Below are positions 1 through 4,840 of a stretch of DNA of 6,914 nt, in pieces. The translations under genes and the position numbers were made by a program. Numbering within the stretch: position 1 is the stretch's first letter; every line of letters begins with the position of its first letter. The notes under the pieces are model-generated. The model was not told the origin of the DNA and ran no database searches. It saw nothing but the letters and a program-made list of their open reading frames with translations. The DNA comes from Acidobacteriota bacterium (GTDB lineage: Bacteria; Acidobacteriota; Terriglobia; Acidoferrales; UBA7541). The stretch spans positions 1 to 6,914 of the forward strand of contig JAFAZL010000460.1 of assembly GCA_019239815.1 (NCBI GenBank), in the 5' to 3' direction.

Positions 1-701
1 CCCGCTCCGGTCGGATCATGCGGCTCCTCCAGCGGAAATGCCGGTACGCAAAACGCGCCCCGCTTGTCCACCATCATCGCGCCATACTCACCGCGCTTGA
101 TGATCAGCGTCGAAGGCCCGAGCTTGAAGATGCGCTTGGCCGCGCGCAGCAGGTTGTGTTCATTCGAGAGCTGACGCGTTTCGGAGTCGTTGATCATCAG
201 AATATCGACGCCCTTCAGCGTCTTCAGCAAATCTGCGTTGGATCCCTCGATCCAGTAATTCATCGTGTCGAGCGCAGCGATCTTTGGTCGCTTGGTGACC
301 TGCTGCAACACGTCGCGTTGCAGATTCGGCGCGATGTTCGCGAGAAACACAAACTTCGACTTGCGATATTTCTCCGGCAGCTTCGGTTTGAAATCTGCGA
401 AGACATTTAGTTCCGTCGTGAGCGTCGTGCGGTCGTTGAGGTTCTCCGAATATTTGCCCGCCCAGAAGAAGGTCTTACCCGGCGCGCGCTCAAGGCCCTC
501 AACGTCGATCTTTCGCCCATGGAAAATCTTCGCGTCAATTTCAGTGAAATCGTCACCAACAATTCCGACAAGATGCACCGGCGTAAAAAAACTCGCCGCA
601 ACCGAGAAATACGTCGCAGCTCCGCCGAGTGTGCGCTCTACCTTTCCGTACGGGCTTTCGACGCCATCAAACGCAACAGAACCTACAACGAGTAAGGACA
701 C
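1..701 (-). CDS. PfkB-family carbohydrate/nucleoside kinase, 3' part missing
   Basis: The first 233 codons of a ribokinase-like (PfkB) kinase, which moves the ATP gamma-phosphate onto a sugar or nucleoside hydroxyl in the cytoplasm. I translated it by hand from GTG at 699-701. The product opens with a beta strand (LLVVGSVAFDGV, 3-14). The substrate-side glycine motif LGGAATYFS is at 25-33, and VGIVGDDF, typical of the family, is at 45-52. The last complete codons give DPTGA (229-233), the start of the anion-hole/catalytic DTxGAGD motif. The window therefore ends just before the catalytic Asp and the ATP-binding lid region. GTG was chosen because AGGAG lies 6 bases upstream (708-712) and there is no better in-frame start. 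The gap to the upstream phosphorylase gene is only 17 bases, so the two are probably cotranscribed. The substrate cannot be read from sequence: adenosine, another nucleoside, or a sugar (possibly phosphorylated) are all possible. It is not an MtnK-type methylthioribose kinase, which belongs to a different fold. Confidence 0.9.
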   Translation of the reverse strand, partial: MSLLVVGSVAFDGVESPYGKVERTLGGAATYFSVAASFFTPVHLVGIVGDDFTEIDAKIFHGRKIDVEGLERAPGKTFFWAGKYSENLNDRTTLTTELNVFADFKPKLPEKYRKSKFVFLANIAPNLQRDVLQQVTKRPKIAALDTMNYWIEGSNADLLKTLKGVDILMINDSETRQLSNEHNLLRAAKRIFKLGPSTLIIKRGEYGAMMVDKRGAFCVPAFPLEEPHDPTGA

Positions 702-707
702 GCTGTT

Positions 708-712
708 CTCCT
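708..712 (-). promoter_or_regulatory. Ribosome binding site of the PfkB kinase gene
   Basis: AGGAG on the minus strand lies six bases before the GTG at 699-701 and inside the 17-base gap after the phosphorylase stop codon. It is the main reason for choosing a GTG start for the kinase, and it shows that the gene has its own initiation site rather than relying on a stop-start overlap. Confidence 0.7.
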
Positions 713-718
713 GTCTTT

Positions 719-1639
719 CTACTTGAGGTATTTGCCGACGATCGCAGCCAGTTTCTTTTTGGTTTCCGCGGGAATCATTTTGGGATCGGTGAAAATCGCG
801 CTCGACAATGCCGAGCCGCACTTGCATTTGCGCTCCGCCGGCATCCTGCGCACCGCCTCGCGCAACACCCGCTGCGCATTCAGCGCATTCTGATTCAGCG
901 TGGCAAGGATCTGCGCGCCCGTCACTGCATCATGCTCCGGATGCCAGCAATCGTAGTCCGTAATCATCGCAATCGAGGCATAGCAAATCTCCGCCTCACG
1001 CGCGAGCACCGCTTCCGTGACGTTGGTCATCCCAACCACTTCAAACCTCAACTGCCGATGCACCTGAGCTTCGGCGATCGTCGAGAACCGCGGCCCCTCG
1101 ATGCACACATAAGTCCCTCGGCGATACACCTTCACCCTCGAATGCTCACTCGCATCCGAAAGCACGCCAGCAACCTGCGGACACGTCGGCTTGTCGAAGG
1201 CGATGTGCGCCACGATGCCATTGCCAAAAAATGTGTACACGCGCACTTTCGTTCGATCGAAAAACTGATCCGGCACCAGAAACTCACCAGGACGCAAATC
1301 TTCCTGTAGCGAACCGACCGCACTCACCGAAATAATGCGATCCACACCAAGCAACTTCATCGCGTAAATGTTGGCGCGGTAAGGCACCTCCGCCGGAAGA
1401 AATCGGTGGCCGCGTCCGTGACGCGCCAGAAACGCGACCCGCTTCCCTTCCAGCGTGCCGATGACAAACGCATCCGACGGATCCCCGAATGGTGTCTTGA
1501 TGCGCACCTCGCGCGCATTCGTGAGACCTTCCATGGAATAGAGACCGCTGCCACCAATAATCCCGATCTCGGCTTTCGGCGCAGATGCGGCTTTTTTCGA
1601 ACTCGACTTACTCGCGGCAGACTTCTTTAGCTTCGGCAT
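719..1639 (-). CDS. mtnP: S-methyl-5'-thioadenosine phosphorylase
   Basis: A 306-residue cytoplasmic enzyme of the PNP/MTAP phosphorylase family. The family cleaves methylthioadenosine, a by-product of polyamine and other S-adenosylmethionine reactions, with phosphate to adenine and methylthioribose 1-phosphate. The phosphate loop GIIGGSG is at 26-32 and ARHGRGH at 72-78 (phosphate-binding Arg73, His74). SAVGSL is at 105-110, DQFFDRT at 123-129, EGPRFST at 180-186 and GMTNVTEAVLAREAE at 202-216. TDYDCW is at 226-231; its two Asp residues (227, 229) align with human MTAP Asp220 and Asp222, which select 6-aminopurines over the hypoxanthine/guanine of PNP. Residues 1-22 are a Lys/Ser/Ala-rich tail of low complexity. 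The next Met (36) lies beyond the phosphate loop, so ATG at 1637-1639 is the sensible start, with GAGG four bases upstream. It sits 70 bases after meaB and 17 before the PfkB kinase. Adenosine or 5'-deoxyadenosine could be additional substrates. Confidence 0.94.
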   Translation of the reverse strand: MPKLKKSAASKSSSKKAASAPKAEIGIIGGSGLYSMEGLTNAREVRIKTPFGDPSDAFVIGTLEGKRVAFLARHGRGHRFLPAEVPYRANIYAMKLLGVDRIISVSAVGSLQEDLRPGEFLVPDQFFDRTKVRVYTFFGNGIVAHIAFDKPTCPQVAGVLSDASEHSRVKVYRRGTYVCIEGPRFSTIAEAQVHRQLRFEVVGMTNVTEAVLAREAEICYASIAMITDYDCWHPEHDAVTGAQILATLNQNALNAQRVLREAVRRMPAERKCKCGSALSSAIFTDPKMIPAETKKKLAAIVGKYLK

Positions 1640-1663
1640 TTAACCTCGATCATCTACAAACGA

Positions 1664-1678
1664 GCGGAGCAGATCCGC
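1664..1678 (-). other. Small hairpin in the meaB-mtnP gap
   Basis: GCGGA and TCCGC pair around a five-base loop in the 70-base gap between the meaB stop codon and the mtnP start. On the minus strand it is followed by TCGTTTG, which is too poor in T to call an intrinsic terminator. I saw no convincing sigma-70 promoter in this gap. That favours read-through from meaB, with the hairpin perhaps acting as an mRNA stability or processing element. Confidence 0.25.
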
Positions 1679-1709
1679 CGTACAAAGTCTAGTTGATTCC
1701 GGGAAAATC

Positions 1710-2669
1710 TCAGAACGACGCGCCGCCCTGCTTCAGAATCTCCGTCACCGCTGTGAACGGATCTTTCTTTCGATCGGCAACCTCACCCGCCAGCGTCGTC
1801 AGGCGAACATCCGCATCCTTCCCACCCAAAACCTTTTGCAACAACCGCGATTCCGTCAACTCAATTAGTCGCGCCTTCCAATGCTCCACATGCTTCCTTC
1901 GCCGCTCCCCGCTCGACTCAAAGTGCCCCCGAAATTTTGCAATCGCAGCCGCCAGCGTATCGATGCCCTTGTTCTCGCTCGCCACCGTGCGCACCACCGG
2001 CGGATGCCACCCGTCCCGCGGCATCACCAACGACAGCATCGCATGCAATTCTTGCTCGAGCCGGTCCGCCCCTTCGCGCTCCGATTTATTCAGCACAAAA
2101 ATATCCGCAACTTCCATCAACCCAGCCTTCATATTCTGAATGTCATCGCCAAGCCCCGGCACCATCACCACCACGACGCAATCCGCCAGCCGCACGATAT
2201 CCACTTCATCCTGCCCCACGCCAACCGTCTCGATCAGCACTTGCTCCTTGCCCGCCGCATCGAGCAGCAGAGCGACTTCCGCCGTCGCTCGCGCCAGCCC
2301 ACCCAAAAAACCACGCGTAGCCATCGACCGAATAAACATCCCCGAATCGCCCGCATGTGCCTGCATCCGAATGCGATCGCCCAGAATCGCGCCGCCGGTA
2401 TACGGGCTTGTCGGGTCGACCGCGATCACGCCCACTGCTTCGTTCGCGCGCCGATAGTGCGCCGCCAGCCGATCAACGAGCGTGCTCTTGCCGGTCCCCG
2501 GCGCTCCAGTAATCCCAGTGAGATATGCCTTCCCTGTACGAGGAAAAACCTTCCGCAACAACTCTTCGGCTTCGGGCTGATGATTTTCGATCGCAGTGAT
2601 GGCACGCGACACCGCGAGGGCTTCGCCCGCGCAAACGCGCTCCGCCCAATTCTCAAGCGCCTGCGGCAT
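1710..2669 (-). CDS. meaB: MeaB/ArgK-type GTPase, methylmalonyl-CoA mutase chaperone
   Basis: A 319-residue G3E-family P-loop GTPase of normal length for MeaB. MeaB binds adenosylcobalamin-dependent methylmalonyl-CoA mutase, gates cofactor loading and protects the enzyme from inactivation. An N-terminal helical segment (1-47) precedes Walker A GAPGTGKST (55-63). The block VDPTSPYTGGAILGDRIRM is at 84-102, FIRSMATRG at 112-120 and the family signature ETVGVGQDE at 147-155 (Walker B/switch region). A helical arm, used for dimerisation and mutase contact in known structures, fills the C-terminus. The guanine-specificity motif, normally NKxD, reads NKSE (194-197, Glu codon 2079-2081). ATG at 2667-2669 is preceded by AGGA (2675-2678). 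The acyl-CoA dehydrogenase gene lies 69 bases upstream, consistent with odd-chain or branched-chain acyl-CoA catabolism via propionyl-CoA. The mutase itself is not in the window. A related chaperone for another B12 mutase (isobutyryl- or ethylmalonyl-CoA) cannot be excluded. Confidence 0.93.
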   Translation of the reverse strand: MPQALENWAERVCAGEALAVSRAITAIENHQPEAEELLRKVFPRTGKAYLTGITGAPGTGKSTLVDRLAAHYRRANEAVGVIAVDPTSPYTGGAILGDRIRMQAHAGDSGMFIRSMATRGFLGGLARATAEVALLLDAAGKEQVLIETVGVGQDEVDIVRLADCVVVVMVPGLGDDIQNMKAGLMEVADIFVLNKSEREGADRLEQELHAMLSLVMPRDGWHPPVVRTVASENKGIDTLAAAIAKFRGHFESSGERRRKHVEHWKARLIELTESRLLQKVLGGKDADVRLTTLAGEVADRKKDPFTAVTEILKQGGASF

Positions 2670-2691
2670 CGTTTTCCTGTATTTGTGATTT

Positions 2692-2734
2692 GCGCCACAT
2701 GGCGCGTACGGTAGCTGAAGGCGAACGCATCGCC
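2692..2734 (-). other. Two tandem hairpins in the acyl-CoA dehydrogenase-meaB gap
   Basis: The 69-base gap holds two short perfect stems. GGCGA/TCGCC at 2720-2734 has a five-base loop and starts five bases after the dehydrogenase stop codon. GCGCC/GGCGC at 2692-2705 has a four-base loop and ends 22 bases before the meaB ATG. Neither is followed by a T run on the minus strand, so they are not standard intrinsic terminators. They may stabilise or process the mRNA between the two reading frames. Short GC-rich stems also arise by chance in such DNA. Confidence 0.3.
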
Positions 2735-2738
2735 CCTA

Positions 2739-3887
2739 TTATTTCTTGCCGAGTAGCTGTCGAGCAATCACCAACTTCTGAATTTCGCTGGTGCCTTCGC
2801 CAATGGTGCACAACTTCACATCGCGATAAAACTTCTCCGCCGGGTAATCCTTGATGAATCCATACCCGCCGTGAATCTGCACGCATTCGTTGGCCACGCG
2901 CACCGCGACCTCGCTGGCAAACAGCTTCGCCATGCTCGATTCACGCGTAAACCGCACATCCTTCCGATCTGCAAGCCACGCCGCCTGATACACCAACAGC
3001 CGCGCCGCCTCCACCTGCGTCGCCATGTCCGCCAGCTTGAACTGAATCGCCTGAAACTCGCTGATGGTCTGCCCGAATTGCTTCCTCTGCTTCGAATACT
3101 TAATCGCGGCGTCAAGCGCGCCCTGTGCCATCCCCAGCGCCAGCGCCGCGATCGAGATGCGCCCCCCGTCCAGAATCTTCAAGCTGCCGATGAACCCTTC
3201 CCCTTCTGCTCCCAGCAAATTTTCCGCCGGCACTTTGCAATCCGTAAAAATCAACTCCGACGTGTCGCTCGCCCGCAGCCCGAGTTTGTTCTCCTTCTTC
3301 CCCGGCTTAAATCCAGGCGTCCCCTTCTCCACGATAAACGCGCTGATCCCGTGCGAATTTTTCGACTTATCCGTCACCGCCATCACCACGGCGTAATCCG
3401 CATAGTGCCCGTTGGTGCAGAACGTCTTCGATCCATTGATAATCCACGAGCCGTCGTCGCGCTTCGCCGTCGTCCTCGTACCACCCGCGTCCGACCCCGC
3501 TTCCGGCTCAGTCAGCGACCACGCGCCAATCTTCTTCCCCTGCGCCAGCGGAGTCAGATACTTCTTCTTCTGCTCTTCGGTACCAAACTTAAAAATGTGA
3601 TTGCTGCACAACGAATTGTGCGCGGCCACGATGATCCCGACGCTTCCGTCAATGCGCGAAAGCTCTTCAATCGCGATGACGTACTCGATGTAGCCGAGCC
3701 CCGCGCCGCCGTATTGCTCAGGAAAAATGACGCCGAGTAGGCCCATTTCCGCGAGCTTGGACATGATTTCCAGCGGAAATTTTGAGGCTTCGTCCCACTC
3801 CATGACGTGGGGCGCGATCTCGCCCTCGGCGAATTCGCGAATGCTGCGGCGGAGCTGGTTCTGTTCGTCGGTGAAAGAAAAATCCAC
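2739..3887 (-). CDS. Acyl-CoA dehydrogenase, short-chain/butyryl-CoA type
   Basis: A 382-residue FAD enzyme of normal family length that removes two hydrogens from C2 and C3 of an acyl-CoA to give the trans-2-enoyl-CoA, passing electrons to electron-transfer flavoprotein. The helical N-terminal domain (1-120) opens [13 protein letters not shown]. The first family signature [13 protein letters not shown] (124-136) begins the beta domain that holds flavin and substrate. The second, QIHGGYGF...YRD (337-356), lies in the C-terminal helical domain. The catalytic base is Glu364 in IGEGTSEIQ, where short- and medium-chain enzymes place it. Isovaleryl-CoA dehydrogenase has its base elsewhere, so that identity is less likely. 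GTG at 3885-3887 is the start, with GAGGG (3893-3897) five bases upstream. It is first in the run leading to meaB, mtnP and the PfkB gene. Exact chain length and branching preference cannot be read from sequence. Confidence 0.95.
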   Translation of the reverse strand: MDFSFTDEQNQLRRSIREFAEGEIAPHVMEWDEASKFPLEIMSKLAEMGLLGVIFPEQYGGAGLGYIEYVIAIEELSRIDGSVGIIVAAHNSLCSNHIFKFGTEEQKKKYLTPLAQGKKIGAWSLTEPEAGSDAGGTRTTAKRDDGSWIINGSKTFCTNGHYADYAVVMAVTDKSKNSHGISAFIVEKGTPGFKPGKKENKLGLRASDTSELIFTDCKVPAENLLGAEGEGFIGSLKILDGGRISIAALALGMAQGALDAAIKYSKQRKQFGQTISEFQAIQFKLADMATQVEAARLLVYQAAWLADRKDVRFTRESSMAKLFASEVAVRVANECVQIHGGYGFIKDYPAEKFYRDVKLCTIGEGTSEIQKLVIARQLLGKK

Positions 3888-3951
3888 GTTGGCCCTCGTG
3901 TTGTGTCGTCTGGTGCTCGCCGCGCTACTCGACCACTCAAAGCGCGGCCTA

Positions 3952-3973
3952 TAGTGACACTAAGTTTGACTTA
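3952..3973. promoter_or_regulatory. Pair of palindromes upstream of the acyl-CoA dehydrogenase (possible operator)
   Basis: Two small perfect dyads abut and share two bases: TAGTG-a-CACTA at 3952-3962 and TAAGT-ttg-ACTTA at 3961-3973. They lie in the only AT-rich patch of this gap, 65-86 bases before the GTG of the dehydrogenase, where a promoter would be expected. TATAAG and TATAGG on the minus strand resemble -10 boxes, but neither has a convincing -35 partner. Fatty-acid and branched-chain degradation operons are often controlled by TetR- or GntR-type repressors that bind dyads, so an operator is plausible. No family consensus was recognised. Confidence 0.3.
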
Positions 3974-4045
3974 TACAGTTTACACGAGAGGATCGCGGTA
4001 TTTAGGGCGCGAAAGGACGCACGCGTCGTTCCAGGCACTGACATT

Positions 4046-4076
4046 TTGGCCTGTCGGCATGGCCACAGGTCGCCAA
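4046..4076 (-). terminator. Bulged hairpin downstream of the orphan gene, possible terminator
   Basis: TTGGC pairs with GCCAA, then CTGT with ACAG, then GGC with GCC around an ATG loop, with a three-base bulge on one side. This gives about 12 base pairs, starting 24 bases past the stop codon of the orphan gene in the direction of transcription. On the minus strand the stem is followed by AATGTCAG, with no T tract. If it ends transcription, it does so by a non-classical or Rho-assisted route. An alternative is an mRNA 3'-end stabiliser. Confidence 0.3.
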
Positions 4077-4096
4077 TCACTACCCGATGCTGTGGA

Positions 4097-4109
4097 GGCG
4101 CTAAGCGCC
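4097..4109 (-). other. Short hairpin over the stop codon of the orphan gene
   Basis: GGCGC and GCGCC flank a three-base loop that overlaps the TAG stop at 4101-4103. With the stem at 4046-4076 it gives two hairpins at the 3' end of this gene. No T tract follows. It may be chance in GC-rich DNA. Confidence 0.2.
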
Positions 4110-4523
4110 GTAAACGCGCAGATGCTCGATCAAGCCAGTCGGATATGCGATGCGCGACTTCTTGAACTCGCGCACATCCGCATAGCCCACTGCGACGCCA
4201 CAGCTGAAGTCTTCCTCGCCACGGCGTGCGAGCGCGGCGCACAGTTCGGCGCGCTCCTGTCCATGTCCGAACAAATACTCGAGAGTCTGTCGCAACACCA
4301 TACCGGCGAACGCCGCGTCCGCTTTCTTGCCCGACGACTCGATGGAGCCAAGAACCGCTCCGAATATGTAGGTCAGCACGAAGTCGTCATCGCGAATGTC
4401 CGAGATAACCTCTCCGTCTTCATCGTTGAACGGCGCAAGGCCGCGGCGCAGAGGCACAATGAGCTCGCGCGCAATACGGTCAGCTCGTCGAAGTTGCCAC
4501 TTACGAAAGAGGCGCTTGAACAC
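4101..4523 (-). CDS. Uncharacterised 140-residue protein
   Basis: I do not recognise this protein. It starts with GTG at 4521-4523, behind a strong GGAGGA at 4527-4532 with a slightly short spacing, and ends with TAG. The codon pattern on this strand looks genuine: frequent G or C at third positions, balanced acidic and basic residues. The overlapping plus-strand frame has no such site. The N-terminus is very basic (MFKRLFRKWQLRRADR), like an amphipathic helix. An acidic stretch follows (NDEDGEVISDIRDDD, about 33-47). After that come mildly hydrophobic, probably helical segments (VLTYIFGAVLGSI; AFAGMVLRQTLEYLFG). There is no signal peptide or clear transmembrane helix, so it is probably cytoplasmic and mostly helical. 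It contains one Cys near residue 95 and one near 108. It stands alone, with more than 200 bases on both sides, a promoter candidate upstream and hairpins downstream, so it is likely a single-gene transcription unit. Function unknown. Confidence 0.72.
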   Translation of the reverse strand: MFKRLFRKWQLRRADRIARELIVPLRRGLAPFNDEDGEVISDIRDDDFVLTYIFGAVLGSIESSGKKADAAFAGMVLRQTLEYLFGHGQERAELCAALARRGEEDFSCGVAVGYADVREFKKSRIAYPTGLIEHLRVYGA

Positions 4524-4526
4524 GGG

Positions 4527-4532
4527 TCCTCC
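4527..4532 (-). promoter_or_regulatory. Strong Shine-Dalgarno site of the orphan gene
   Basis: GGAGGA on the minus strand lies three bases from the GTG at 4521-4523. It is the longest match to the anti-Shine-Dalgarno sequence in the window. It decides both the coding strand of this region and the non-ATG start. Confidence 0.65.
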
Positions 4533-4605
4533 AGGTGAATACTGGATTCGATCGACTTACCGGGGGACAAATTTGTGTTCAGGACAGCTCGGGGATTGGC
4601 GCAAG

Positions 4606-4632
4606 ACTATAAAAAGCTGTGGAAATCGTCAA
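4606..4632 (-). promoter_or_regulatory. Candidate sigma-70 promoter of the orphan gene
   Basis: On the minus strand TTGACG (4627-4632) matches five of six -35 bases and TATAGT (4606-4611) matches five of six -10 bases. The spacer is 15 bases, shorter than the usual 16-18. Transcription would begin near 4599 and give a leader of roughly 75 bases to the GTG at 4523. It is the best promoter-like match I found in the window, but the spacing lowers confidence. Confidence 0.4.
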
Positions 4633-4779
4633 GCGAATTCTGACGCACGACGAAGAAAAATGCAGGCAAACACTGGTTATTTTCGATGCTCGCCAACCAG
4701 ACACACGATGACGGAGTTTGACTGCGGGCATGATGCACGCAGCGTCCGACCAGATGAGGCGCAGTATTGACTTTCACCA

Positions 4780-4810
4780 GTCGCGCTTTGCAAACAACGC
4801 AAGTCGCGAC
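4780..4810 (-). terminator. Hairpin after the protease gene, possible terminator without T tract
   Basis: GTCGCG (4780-4785) pairs with CGCGAC (4805-4810). The stem continues, with one-base bulges, through CTTTGC and GCAAG to a seven-base loop. It begins 30 bases beyond the protease stop codon on the minus strand. The expected T run after the stem is missing, so intrinsic termination is doubtful. The position and the stable GC stem are the only support. Confidence 0.3.
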
Positions 4811-4840
4811 GTTATCGATGGGGACGGGGCCCGCTCGCCG

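Larger units (their letters stand above)
3888..4100. other. Intergenic region between the orphan gene and the acyl-CoA dehydrogenase
   Basis: I find no credible gene here. Open frames on either strand that enter this region are out of phase with the flanking genes and lack ribosome binding sites. Contents are the palindrome pair near the dehydrogenase, a longer hairpin at 4046-4076 and a short stem at the end of the orphan gene. Confidence 0.6.
4524..4840. other. Intergenic region between the protease gene and the orphan gene
   Basis: These 317 bases hold the promoter candidate and ribosome site of the orphan gene near their lower end, and a hairpin just past the protease stop codon near their upper end. 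A further loose inverted repeat, CTGGTT/AACCAG (about 4673-4700, 16-base loop), is not followed by a T run. I see no tRNA-like T-arm, no small reading frame with a ribosome site, and no repeat array. Confidence 0.6.

Noticed and set aside
629..1309. Plus-strand open frame of 226 codons antisense to mtnP
   Set aside because: It is complementary to a well-conserved enzyme with all motifs in place, and its product is an Arg/His-rich string.
1881..2714. Plus-strand open frame of 277 codons antisense to meaB
   Set aside because: It is a shadow of a clear GTPase gene. The Pro/His/Arg-rich translation and lack of a ribosome site argue against coding.
3807..4538. Plus-strand open frame of 243 codons over the orphan gene and dehydrogenase start
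   Set aside because: It opposes the orphan gene, which has a strong Shine-Dalgarno site and normal codon use, and it runs into the 5' end of the clearly real dehydrogenase. It is a shadow of GC-rich coding sequence.
4540..4560. Sequence resembling a tRNA T-arm on the minus strand (TCGAATCC)
   Set aside because: The conserved TTCGA start of the T-loop is not met and no acceptor, D or anticodon arm can be folded around it.
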